From CAYRDK01 sp043819345 (GTDB lineage: Bacteria > Omnitrophota > Gorgyraeia > Velamenicoccales > Velamenicoccaceae): 64,000 nt of DNA. The notes beneath the pieces were generated by a model. The model was not told the origin of the DNA and made no database searches. It worked only from the letters and a program-made list of their open reading frames with translations. A program made the position numbers and the translations under genes. Shown here one piece after another: positions 52,446-60,037 of the stretch. The stretch is from NCBI GenBank assembly GCA_043819345.1, contig JBDREX010000008.1, forward strand, positions 61,084 through 125,083, written 5' to 3'. Numbering within the stretch: position 1 is the stretch's first letter; each line of letters opens with the position of its first letter.

Positions 52446-52996
52446 ATTTATCAAATAAATTGACTATTTCGCGTATCGGGATGGCTTTTTTATTGATGTG
52501 GTTTTTGTTCATACCATCTTTGATGGCAAAGATGGCGGCACTTGTTTTGTTTCTTTTGGCTTGCCTAACGGATTTTTTAGATGGTTGGATTGCGCGCAAG
52601 CGAGGTGAGATTTCTGATTTTGGCAAAATTATGGATCCTGTAGCAGATAAAATATTGGTTTTGGGTATTTTCTTATCTTTTGTTGAGCTGCAATTGATTC
52701 CTGCATGGATGGTTATTGTTGTTATAATCAGAGAGGTTGTTATTACCGGCATGAGATTTTTTGCGATACGGCGAGGTGTTGTTTTAGCAGCTGAGAGCGC
52801 CGGTAAGCATAAAACAGTTTTTCAGATGGTTACCATATTTTTTATTCTTGTGTTTTTTATTATGTGTGAGTTCAGCGGTTTTAACGCGAATTACAGATTT
52901 GCTATTCTTTCTTTAATGTTTATTACGGTTATCTTGACTCTTTATTCGGGGATTTCTTTTGTTTGGCACAATAGAGCATTGATTAAGAGTCCATGA
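52442..52996 (+). CDS. pgsA: CDP-diacylglycerol-glycerol-3-phosphate 3-phosphatidyltransferase
   Basis: Makes phosphatidylglycerol phosphate in the inner membrane. 184 residues with several helices. The CDP-alcohol transferase motif D-G-x2-A-R-x8-G-x3-D-x3-D is complete in DFLDGWIARKRGEISDFGKI followed by MDPVADK (about 41-68). ATGA overlap with rimO and with pgpA, so the three are co-translated. Confidence 0.94.
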   Translation: MNLSNKLTISRIGMAFLLMWFLFIPSLMAKMAALVLFLLACLTDFLDGWIARKRGEISDFGKIMDPVADKILVLGIFLSFVELQLIPAWMVIVVIIREVVITGMRFFAIRRGVVLAAESAGKHKTVFQMVTIFFILVFFIMCEFSGFNANYRFAILSLMFITVILTLYSGISFVWHNRALIKSP

Positions 52997-53448
52997 AAAG
53001 AGACGATCTTGTTAAAATGATTGTTACTTTTTTTTATGCCGGAGAATCTCCTTTTGCTCCGGGAACGCTAGGAAGTTTTGTCGGTCTTTTGCTATTTCTG
53101 GCCGTCTTTAATTATCCGGGCGTCTCTGTTTTTTTATTTCTTTTGATTTGTGCCCTTGGGTTCTTGACATGTGGCAGGGCCGAAAAGATTTTTGGTAAAA
53201 AAGATCCGCCGCAAGTTGTTATTGATGAGGTTGCGGGTATTTTTATTGTTTTTTTTATGATCCCCATTAATGAAGTTGTGCTATTGATTGGTTTTGTATT
53301 ATTTAGAATTTTAGATATTATTAAGCCTTTCCCTGCACGGCAGTTGGAGCGGCTAAAAGGCAGCTATGGGATCATGCTAGATGATATTCTTTGTGGTATT
53401 TATGCGAATATCATTTTACGTATTTTTTTGGTTGTCGTATCTCGATAG
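52993..53448 (+). CDS. pgpA: Phosphatidylglycerophosphatase A
   Basis: Removes the phosphate from the PgsA product. 151 residues, normal for PgpA. FFYAGESPFAPGTLGSFVGLLLF and DEVAGIFIVFFMIP carry the family's acidic metal-binding residues; RILDIIKPFPARQLERL ends the motif set. Membrane protein with three or four helices. It completes a two-step PG synthesis cassette directly behind pgsA. Confidence 0.94.
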   Translation: MKRDDLVKMIVTFFYAGESPFAPGTLGSFVGLLLFLAVFNYPGVSVFLFLLICALGFLTCGRAEKIFGKKDPPQVVIDEVAGIFIVFFMIPINEVVLLIGFVLFRILDIIKPFPARQLERLKGSYGIMLDDILCGIYANIILRIFLVVVSR

Positions 53449-53559
53449 AAGTATTTATACTTAAGGAAGATTGCACTTGACCTAAAGGAGCGATTCTATA
53501 TAGAATGGGTGCTGTAGATTGTGATGGTAGAAGATAAGAGGTTGTTAATTTAACGTAAA

Positions 53560-53650
53560 AATAAATATTGTGAGCCGTATGCGGGCAAGGGTATGAGTAG
53601 ATTAATCTCGCAAGCGGATAAATATGTCAACCCGATAATACAATAGGGAG
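53560..53650. repeat. Dispersed intergenic repeat (GTTAAC family), diverged copy D
   Basis: The 211-bp pgpA to ATPase gap holds TGAGCCGTATGCGGGCAAGG and AATCTCGCAAGCGG, ending CAACCCGATAATACAATAGGG, resembling the right end of copy A (CACAATACGGAG). Diverged; membership is moderate. Upstream of it, TTGACC (53489-53494) followed by TATATAGAAT looks like a promoter. Confidence 0.4.
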
Positions 53651-53659
53651 ATTAAAGAT

Positions 53660-54784
53660 ATGTCAGAGCGTAGATCAGAGGTAAGGCAAGAGTCTTTGGA
53701 TATGATTTATGATTTTATCCGAAGAGGGATAAGAGAGCGGGCTACTGATATCCATTGGGAACCTTCTGTGGATGGCGAGAAAAGTCAGATTGTCGTACGT
53801 TACAGAGTTGATGGTATCTTAAAAGATGTTGACCGTCTTCAGGAAGATAAAACAAATCTTAATTCTGTTGTAAACGCTATAAAGATTATGGCCGTTATGG
53901 ATCCTACAAAAAGGCGCAATGAGCAAGATGGCCGGTTTACATTTATGTTTGATAATACAGAATATGATGTGCGCGTGGCTACGATGCCAACGATTATGGG
54001 CGAGAAGATTGTTATGAGGTTGATGGATCGCAATAAATATTGCATGAATTTGACAGATTTGGGCATGACGCCAGAATTTTTGGCGGTACTTGATGCCACA
54101 ATTTATAAACCAGAAGGCTTTGTTGTTATTACTGGTCCGACGGGTGTTGGTAAGACGACAACTCTTTATTCTGTTTTACAGCATATTTACAGCAGGGAGA
54201 AGAATTTTTGCACGATTGAAGATCCTGTGGAAGTTAAGCTCAAAGGTATTAATCAGATCTCCGTTGATCATGAATTCGGAATGACGTTTGTTACGGGCCT
54301 GCGGGCTATTATGAGACAGGATCCTAATATTGTGGCTGTTGGAGAAATGAGAGATGTTGAAACGGTGCGTACCGCGCTTCAGGCGACATTGGCGGGTGCT
54401 ATGGTTTTTTCAACGCTCCATGCCAAGGATGCTGTTAATACGATTGTCAGGCTCCTGGATATGGGGGTTGAACCATTTTTTATCGCAACTGCGCTTACGG
54501 GAGTTGTTTCGCAACGCCTTATCCGTCTGGTTTGTAAGATTTGTAAGGGGAAAGGGTGTGCTCAGTGCGGAAATATTGGCTACAAAAAAAGGACAGGAAT
54601 ATTTGAAATTTTGAAGATCAATGATATAATAAGAGAACTTGTCTTGAAGAGGGCTTCTGCGGATGAATTAAGAGTAGCAGCTATCGCGCAGGGTATGATG
54701 CCTTTTTCAAAGTCTGTGATTCCTCTCATAGAACAAGGATTAACAACTCAAACTGAGGTTGATAGGGTTTTGGCAAGCGAATAA
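53660..54784 (+). CDS. GspE/PilB/PilT-family secretion or pilus ATPase, lacking the N-terminal domain
   Basis: 374 residues. N2-like domain (IRERATDIHWEP), Walker A GPTGVGKTTTLYSVL (about 158-172), Asp box CTIEDPVEVKL, Walker B region RQDPNIVAVGEMRDVET, His box STLHAKDA, and a short zinc knuckle CKICKGKGCAQC. Full GspE/PilB proteins have about 560 residues, with an N-terminal MshEN domain that here is a separate gene 24 bp downstream. PilT-like length but with a zinc knuckle, so I place it in the PilB/GspE clade. No other pilus or T2SS gene is in the window. Confidence 0.88.
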   Translation: MSERRSEVRQESLDMIYDFIRRGIRERATDIHWEPSVDGEKSQIVVRYRVDGILKDVDRLQEDKTNLNSVVNAIKIMAVMDPTKRRNEQDGRFTFMFDNTEYDVRVATMPTIMGEKIVMRLMDRNKYCMNLTDLGMTPEFLAVLDATIYKPEGFVVITGPTGVGKTTTLYSVLQHIYSREKNFCTIEDPVEVKLKGINQISVDHEFGMTFVTGLRAIMRQDPNIVAVGEMRDVETVRTALQATLAGAMVFSTLHAKDAVNTIVRLLDMGVEPFFIATALTGVVSQRLIRLVCKICKGKGCAQCGNIGYKKRTGIFEILKINDIIRELVLKRASADELRVAAIAQGMMPFSKSVIPLIEQGLTTQTEVDRVLASE

Positions 54785-54807
54785 AGCTGTCGAGTTAAAG
54801 GAATGCG

Positions 54808-55395
54808 ATGACAAAAGTACCTAAGAAGTTAGGGGAAGTACTGGTTGAGAACGGGATTTTAACGGAGAGCCAGCTCTTGGAAGTGCTGCAAACACAGAAA
54901 CGTAGTCAAAAGCTTTTAGGCGAGATTATTGTTGAATTGGGATATGCCACGAAAGAGAAGCTGGATGCAGCTTTAGCGCGGCAATATGGTTCTAGGTTAG
55001 GTGAAATCCTTATTGATAAGAATCTGATTACTTTTGATCAGCTTCGTTCGGTTTTAGACGAGCAAAGAAATTCGTTGAAGTCTTTGGGTGAAATTTTAGC
55101 TGAAAAGGGTTTTGTTTCGGAGGCCGATATTGTCGAAGGTTTATCGCAACAGTATAATATTCCTTATGTGAAATTATCTAATTATGAGATAAATCCCCAC
55201 GCGGTATCCAAGGTTCCGTTAGATGCTTTAAAAAAATATTGCGTTTTTCCTATTGATATTGAGAATAATATGCTTGTTGTGGCAACAGCCAACCCGGAAG
55301 ATTTTATCGCTGAATCGGATTTGAGGTTTTTGTCGGGAATGTATATCAAATTTGTGCTCACCTCAAAATCAGAACTCCTGTCTTATTTGGAATAA
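54808..55395 (+). CDS. Stand-alone MshEN (GspE N-terminal) domain protein
   Basis: 195 residues. Two related helical repeats, KLGEVLVENGILTESQLLEV and RLGEILIDKNLITFDQLRSV, each extended by a second LGEI...G segment. A complete MshEN fold follows (IPYVKLSNYEINPHAVSKVP, about 125-145, and MLVVATANPEDF). MshEN domains bind c-di-GMP in PilB and MshE proteins; whether this one does depends on RLGxxL-type residues that appear only partly kept. Follows the ATPase by 24 bp. Confidence 0.85.
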   Translation: MTKVPKKLGEVLVENGILTESQLLEVLQTQKRSQKLLGEIIVELGYATKEKLDAALARQYGSRLGEILIDKNLITFDQLRSVLDEQRNSLKSLGEILAEKGFVSEADIVEGLSQQYNIPYVKLSNYEINPHAVSKVPLDALKKYCVFPIDIENNMLVVATANPEDFIAESDLRFLSGMYIKFVLTSKSELLSYLE

Positions 55396-55436
55396 ATTCA
55401 TATCTGAAGCTCGTAGTTCATATCTTTTAAATTTTA

Positions 55437-56015
55437 TTACCGAAATTTTATCTGATGGATATGGGAGTATATGGGGCCCTGAGTAGTCAGGTGGCTTTCG
55501 AATAGAGTTATATTATCTATAGGAAAGATTTCCGGCTGCATGGTTTTATTGATCTTGCGAACTTTTTCTATGAGCTGTAGTTTGTTGAGGTTTGAGCGCA
55601 ATCTCGCCAGGGTTAAATGGGCTCGAAACTCTTTTGTTTCTTTTTTGAAGCCTAATTCGTAAAGGGCATTTTCCGCGGTACTGGCAAGCGCAGTTATTTT
55701 TTTATCTGAATCATTTATTCCGGCCCATAAAATTTGAAGTGATTTTAAGGATGGAAATCCGCCCAGTTCGTTTAAGGCAGCGTTAAAACTTTGTTTTGAT
55801 GGGAAGGCGGATGTTAGTGCCTGTATGATAGGGGTAATTTTTTCTGTTCTAACGTCACCTAGAAATTTTAGAGTTAAATGAACATTAGCGGGTTTAACCC
55901 AGCGTGCATCGCAAGCGGTTTCTTTTAAGATATTTTCCAGTGCTTCAAGTGATTTTCCAATTTTTTTTGGGATTTCAACGGCCAGAAATAACCTTTTTAC
56001 GTCTAGTTCAGGCAT
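55437..56015 (-). CDS. thpR: RNA 2',3'-cyclic phosphodiesterase (2H family, LigT/ThpR)
   Basis: 192 residues. Two HxTx motifs, HLTLKFLG (about 46-53) and HLTLARLR (about 131-138), give the paired histidines of 2H phosphoesterases; RLFLAVEIPK is the usual N-terminus. Opens 2',3'-cyclic phosphates on RNA ends. It overlaps cinA by 13 bp. Confidence 0.93.
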   Translation of the reverse strand: MPELDVKRLFLAVEIPKKIGKSLEALENILKETACDARWVKPANVHLTLKFLGDVRTEKITPIIQALTSAFPSKQSFNAALNELGGFPSLKSLQILWAGINDSDKKITALASTAENALYELGFKKETKEFRAHLTLARLRSNLNKLQLIEKVRKINKTMQPEIFPIDNITLFESHLTTQGPIYSHIHQIKFR

Positions 56016-56464
56016 TCGTACAAGAGTTTTAATGCGGCTTTTGTAGCTGATTTTCTTATTTTCAGCCGGCTTCCTTTAAAGATAAATTTTTTAAAGTAGA
56101 GGTGGTGTCCAACTGCGATAGAAATAAATACAGTGCCAATGGGTTTTAATGGTTCTTCGCCCGCAGGGCCTGCGATACCGGTTATGCCTAGTCCAATATT
56201 GGTCTTGGCCAGATGTCTAACATTATTGGCCATCTCTAAGGCTGTTTCTTTAGAAACAGCGCCATGTTTTAAGATTGTTTCTTTTGCTACATTGAGAATT
56301 TCTGTTTTTATGTCATTAGAATAGGCAACAATTCCAAACATAAAATATTTTGAACTACCAGGGATATCGGTTAGCTCAGATGAGATGAGCCCGCCTGTAC
56401 ATGATTCTGCCACGGCGATTGTGAGGTTCTTCTTAGTGAGGGTATCTGCTATTATTTTCTGCAT
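56003..56464 (-). CDS. pncC: CinA C-terminal domain protein (nicotinamide-nucleotide amidase-like)
   Basis: 153 residues, the C-terminal domain only, without the N-terminal MoaB-like part of full CinA. NLTIAVAESCTGGLISSELTDIPGSS (motif near 15-40), VGLGITGIAGPAGE-type sequence and KPIGTVFISI fit the PncC family, which deamidates NMN to recycle pyridine nucleotides. First gene of a two-gene minus-strand operon. Confidence 0.9.
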   Translation of the reverse strand: MQKIIADTLTKKNLTIAVAESCTGGLISSELTDIPGSSKYFMFGIVAYSNDIKTEILNVAKETILKHGAVSKETALEMANNVRHLAKTNIGLGITGIAGPAGEEPLKPIGTVFISIAVGHHLYFKKFIFKGSRLKIRKSATKAALKLLYECLN

Positions 56465-56495
56465 CTTTTATTGTTTTGTTATTCGCAACGGAATC

Positions 56496-56524
56496 ATTAT
56501 AGCGCTAAATATTCTTCTTGACAA
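56496..56524 (-). promoter_or_regulatory. Promoter of pncC-thpR
   Basis: On the minus strand TTGTCA (56519-56524), 17-bp spacer, consensus TATAAT (56496-56501), then a 31-bp gap to the ATG at 56464. Its -35 box overlaps that of the riboflavin operon on the other strand by five bases. Confidence 0.8.
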
Positions 56525-56546
56525 ATTTTTAATTGATCAGTATATT
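56518..56546 (+). promoter_or_regulatory. Promoter of the riboflavin operon
   Basis: TTGACA (56518-56523), 17-bp spacer, TATATT (56541-56546). The riboswitch starts about 9 nt later, so transcription begins almost at the aptamer. Confidence 0.85.
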
Positions 56547-56554
56547 AGTCAAAC

Positions 56555-56768
56555 GATCTTCGGGATACCCGTTAGCACAATAACGGGTTTGGGTGGAAGT
56601 CCCAGCTGGCAGTGAAACTTTTTTAAAAGAGTTGAGCCTGCGAGTCTGCAAGCCAAAAAGTCTTGCGGACAGATCAAGTGAGATGCTTGAGCCAATAGTT
56701 CCTGCTATACAGATGGCAGGGCCCCTTTAAAAGGGGATAGCCTAGATGGGAGAAGGTCAAAAGAGCAT
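56555..56768 (+). ncRNA. FMN riboswitch (RFN element)
   Basis: Upstream of ribBA. Conserved blocks are GATCTTC, GGGTGGAAGTCCC, CTGGCAGTGAA, GAGCCTGCGAGTCTGC, GATCAAGTGAGATGCTTGAGCC and GATAGCCTAGATGGGAGAAGG. P1 pairs GATCTTC (56555-56561) with GAAGGTC near 56753-56759. Where the usual element has about three bases after TTCGGG, there are about 26, containing an 8-bp hairpin ACCCGTTA/TAACGGGT. Senses FMN and should reduce ribBA transcription when FMN is plentiful. Confidence 0.93.
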
Positions 56769-56783
56769 TTTTTTGTTTTTAAC

Positions 56784-56820
56784 AATCCCGAAGTCTATTT
56801 TTCGGGATTTTTTATTTTTT
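56784..56820 (+). terminator. FMN-responsive intrinsic terminator
   Basis: AATCCCGAA (56784-56792) pairs with TTCGGGATT (56801-56809) with an 8-nt loop, followed by a T-rich run. The 5' arm is also perfectly complementary over 9 nt (56785-56793) to CTTCGGGAT (56558-56566) in the P1 5' strand. So without FMN the P1 strand can break the terminator, and with FMN the terminator forms. Confidence 0.85.
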
Positions 56821-56842
56821 AGGGCCAAAAGAGGGAAAAACA

Positions 56843-58069
56843 ATGTTTGATCCAGTGGAAAAGATTCTAGATGATTTTAAGCTTGGCAAGATGATCATTG
56901 TGGTTGATGATGAAGATCGCGAGAATGAGGGGGACCTGGTTTTAGCGGCTGATTTTGCGACTCCTGAGAATATTAATTTTATGGCAAAATTTGGCAGGGG
57001 GCTTATATGTGTCCCCATGGAGGAAGCAAGGCTGGAAAAGCTGGGTATTTCCTTTATGCAGCAAGCAGATATGTTAAAGGGGCATGTTCAGAGAGATCCG
57101 TATTCAACTGCGTGGATGATATCGGTAGATGCCAGTGAAGGCGTAACGACAGGCATATCTGCGTATGATCGTGCTACGACTATTAAAAAACTTATTGCTT
57201 GTGATGCTTGTCCCGAAGATTTTATTCGTCCAGGGCATTTGTTTCCTTTGCGTGCCAGAGGCGGTGGTGTCTTAGTGAGAGCCGGCCATACAGAAGCATG
57301 TGTAGATTTGGCTAGGCTTGCTGGATTATATCCGGCCGGTGTGATTTGTGAAATTATGAACGAAGATGGTACCATGAGTCGCTTGCCGCAATTAATGGAA
57401 TTCGCGCGACACCATGGGCTAAAAATTTGTTCCATTCAGGATTTAATTAGATACAGGCGCAAAAAAGAGATGTTGGTGTCTCAGGTTATTCGCACAAAAC
57501 TTCCAACGGATTTTGGTGAATTTGAAATGATTCTCTATAGATCGATTTTGGATGAAAGCGAGCATGTTGTTTTAAGTTTGGGGCTCGAGACAGGTTGTAA
57601 AAATGAAGAACCTGTATTGGTTCGTGTGCATTCTGAATGTTTAACAGGAGACGTTTTTGGTTCTTTGCGCTGTGATTGTGGGTTGCAGTTACGTCGTGCT
57701 ATGGAATTGATAGGTCAGCATGGCCGGGGCGTGCTTTTGTATATGGAACAGGAAGGCCGTGGCATTGGCCTTGCTAACAAATTAAAGGCTTATTCTCTTC
57801 AAGATAAGGGGATGGATACGGTAGAGGCTAATGAAGCGCTTGGTTTTGCGGCTGATTTGAGAGATTACGGCATTGGTGCTCAAATATTAGCTGATTTGGG
57901 GATAGAAAAGATCAGACTTCTAACTAATAATCCGCGTAAGATTATTGGGTTGGAAGGATATGGTTTGCAGGTTGTTGAAAGAGTCGCGCTTGAGATGAAG
58001 AGAAATGAAGCGAATGCTCGTTATTTACAGACGAAAAAAGAAAAGTTGGGGCATTTGTTGGAGGAATAG
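56843..58069 (+). CDS. ribBA: Bifunctional 3,4-dihydroxy-2-butanone-4-phosphate synthase / GTP cyclohydrolase II
   Basis: Starts both branches of riboflavin synthesis. 408 residues. RibB domain about 1-205: DDEDRENEGDLVLAAD, the RARGGGVLVRAGHTEA substrate loop. RibA domain about 210-405: zinc cysteines in CLTGDVFGSLRCDCG, EQEGRGIGL and LTNNPRKI. ATG 56843 follows the riboswitch terminator by 23 bp with an AGGG-type site. First gene of the rib operon. Confidence 0.97.
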   Translation: MFDPVEKILDDFKLGKMIIVVDDEDRENEGDLVLAADFATPENINFMAKFGRGLICVPMEEARLEKLGISFMQQADMLKGHVQRDPYSTAWMISVDASEGVTTGISAYDRATTIKKLIACDACPEDFIRPGHLFPLRARGGGVLVRAGHTEACVDLARLAGLYPAGVICEIMNEDGTMSRLPQLMEFARHHGLKICSIQDLIRYRRKKEMLVSQVIRTKLPTDFGEFEMILYRSILDESEHVVLSLGLETGCKNEEPVLVRVHSECLTGDVFGSLRCDCGLQLRRAMELIGQHGRGVLLYMEQEGRGIGLANKLKAYSLQDKGMDTVEANEALGFAADLRDYGIGAQILADLGIEKIRLLTNNPRKIIGLEGYGLQVVERVALEMKRNEANARYLQTKKEKLGHLLEE

Positions 58070-58077
58070 GCACAAGA

Positions 58078-58165
58078 CAATAAGCAGCGTTAGCGAGTTG
58101 GCGAGTGTGCGGGTAAGTTGGTTGAATTCGCAAACACGAAAACTCGTTAACCCGGCAACAAGTTT
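58078..58165. repeat. Dispersed intergenic inverted repeat (GTTAAC family), copy E
   Basis: Between ribBA and ribH: GCGTTAGCGAGTTGGCGAGT on the left, AACTCGTTAACCCG on the right, centre GAATTC. The longest copy, and the one that resembles all others. Within the rib operon, so transcribed with it. Confidence 0.6.
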
Positions 58166-58237
58166 TTAGATGTGGCCTGTGATGTTCTTCTGGTGACGAG
58201 TGTCTGGAGACATGGTGACTTTAAAAAAGGAGTAGGT

Positions 58238-58705
58238 ATGTATAAAACACATGAAGGTGGTATGATTATTAAGAATAAGTCTTTTGCGGTTGTGGTGTCT
58301 CGGTTTAATGACTTGGTCACAAAATCGTTATTAGATGGGTGTTGTGATACTCTTAAAAGGCATGGCGCTAAAGATGCCGAGATTGAGATTTTTTGGGTGC
58401 CGGGAGCCTATGAGATACCTCTTGTGGCATCTCGTTTAGTTAAGGAGAAAAAATTTGACGCCCTCATTTGTCTAGGAGCTGTTATTAGAGGAGATACCCC
58501 TCATTTTGATTTTATCGCTAACGAAGCAGCTAAAGGAATAGCTCAGGTGTCTTTGCAGGCAGGGGTGCCGGTTATTTTTGGTGTTATTACGGCTGATACG
58601 ATGGAGCAGGCGATGGAGCGCTCTGGCTTAAAAAGCGGCAATAAGGGAAAAGATGCCGCTCTGAATGCCATTGAGATGGTTAATTTATTTGAAAGCATTT
58701 TATAA
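58238..58705 (+). CDS. ribH: 6,7-dimethyl-8-ribityllumazine synthase
   Basis: Joins the two rib branches to make lumazine. 155 residues from ATG 58238, which has AAGGAG about 6 nt upstream; a longer frame from 58172 lacks both homology and a ribosome site. VVVSRFNDLVTKSLLDG, WVPGAYEIP, LGAVIRGDTPHFDFIANEAA and GVITADTMEQA are the family motifs. Confidence 0.96.
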   Translation: MYKTHEGGMIIKNKSFAVVVSRFNDLVTKSLLDGCCDTLKRHGAKDAEIEIFWVPGAYEIPLVASRLVKEKKFDALICLGAVIRGDTPHFDFIANEAAKGIAQVSLQAGVPVIFGVITADTMEQAMERSGLKSGNKGKDAALNAIEMVNLFESIL

Positions 58706-58765
58706 TGAGTAGGGTTGTGGGTTATAGACGGATAAGCATAGGTCTAAAATAGGAGTAGTTATATT

Positions 58766-59182
58766 ATGAGAAAGCGCACAAAAGCCAGGGAATTGGCGCT
58801 GCAGATTCTTTATCAGGCGGATGTTACACAGGTAAGCCCGAAAGATTTGGTTGAGCCTTTTTTCAGGATGGATGCTTATGCACATGAGGACCCTGACGTT
58901 AAAAAGTTTTCTATGGGCCTGGTTAATGATATTGCTGAAAAACTTGTTTGCCTTGATGAGGCCATATCCAGTTATGCGACTAATTGGGAGCTGGATCGTA
59001 TGGCCACGGTTGATAGAAATATTTTACGTTTGGCTGGTTTTGAGCTACTTTTCAGAAAAGATATCCCTCCGAAGGTTGCGATCAATGAGGCAGTTGAGCT
59101 GGCCAAGAAATACGGAGATCTTGATTCAGGCAAGTTTGTCAATGGGGTCTTAGACAAGATTAATAAGACCAGGAATACTTAA
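58766..59182 (+). CDS. nusB: Transcription antitermination factor NusB
   Basis: 138 residues, normal. RTKARELALQILYQADV N-terminus and the C-terminal RMATVDRNILRLAGFELLFR with VAINEAVELAKKYGDLDSGKFVNGVLD. Binds boxA RNA with NusE. ribH-nusB adjacency is widespread. Confidence 0.96.
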   Translation: MRKRTKARELALQILYQADVTQVSPKDLVEPFFRMDAYAHEDPDVKKFSMGLVNDIAEKLVCLDEAISSYATNWELDRMATVDRNILRLAGFELLFRKDIPPKVAINEAVELAKKYGDLDSGKFVNGVLDKINKTRNT

Positions 59183-59215
59183 TATTTAGACTTTTCGTAT
59201 TAAAAATTACAGCTT

Positions 59216-60037
59216 ATGAAATTCGCAGATCTTCATATTCATACCGATTTTTCTGATGGGACTTTTTCTTGTGAGCAAGTCGTTCATGAGGCTCGTCAAG
59301 TTGGTTTGTCTTGTATATCTATTACAGACCACGATAGTGTTGAGGCGCTTGATAGCGCTATTACGTTTGCGGCCGATAACTTGGAGATTATTCCTGGTGT
59401 TGAATTGAGCGCTGAATGTGGCGATCAGGAAATTCATGTCCTCGGGTATTTGATTGATTACAAAGACAGCCGGTTTTTAGAAATGCTGCAATCTATGTGT
59501 CGGGTGAGGGTCCAACGTATATATGATATTTGTGCCAAATTAAAGCAACAAGGTATTGAGGTTGACCCTGAAGATGTTTTTTCTCTGGCGGGAAAGGGGA
59601 GTGTTGGGCGGTTGCATGTGGCAAGAGCCATGTGCGAGAAAGGAGCTGTTTCTTGCATCCCTCAGGCATTTTATGATTATATTGGTGACAAAGGTTCAGC
59701 TTATGTTGGAAAATTAAAAATGAGTGTTGCCGAAGCTATTGCATTGATTCGTGGCATCAAAGGCATCCCCGTTTTGGCTCATCCACATATTATCAGAGAT
59801 CAGAGCCGTATCTTAGAGTTTATAAAAGATGGGATTATGGGGCTGGAAGTTTTCTATCCGGAATATAGTGCATCTCAGATACAGCGTTATTCAGAAATAG
59901 CTCAAGAACACCATCTTTTAATAACAGGTGGTTCTGATTGTCATGGAACAGCACGGCAAGAATCTTGTTTGGGTAAAATCAAGCTGGCGTATGAATATGT
60001 GGAAAAATTAAAAGAGGCAAAATGCGCTTTAATGTAA
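59216..60037 (+). CDS. PHP-domain phosphoesterase (RNase AM/YciV-like)
   Basis: 273 residues. Metal-site motifs of PHP proteins are all present: DLHIHTDFSDGTFS (about 4-17), ITDHDSVEAL, IPGVELSAE, LGYLI, AHPH (about 183-186) and GGSDCHG (about 239-245). Family members include an RNase AM/3',5'-nucleoside bisphosphate phosphatase; the substrate here cannot be read off the sequence. Its stop overlaps the ribD start by 16 bp, so it is coupled to riboflavin genes. Confidence 0.9.
   Translation: MKFADLHIHTDFSDGTFSCEQVVHEARQVGLSCISITDHDSVEALDSAITFAADNLEIIPGVELSAECGDQEIHVLGYLIDYKDSRFLEMLQSMCRVRVQRIYDICAKLKQQGIEVDPEDVFSLAGKGSVGRLHVARAMCEKGAVSCIPQAFYDYIGDKGSAYVGKLKMSVAEAIALIRGIKGIPVLAHPHIIRDQSRILEFIKDGIMGLEVFYPEYSASQIQRYSEIAQEHHLLITGGSDCHGTARQESCLGKIKLAYEYVEKLKEAKCALM

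Noticed and set aside
56385..56615. Plus-strand 76-codon ORF across the pncC start and the FMN riboswitch
   Set aside because: It overlaps promoters and a conserved RNA; composition follows those elements, not a protein.
58172..58237. Longer N-terminus of ribH
   Set aside because: No homology; ATG 58238 has a good AAGGAG and matches the family start.
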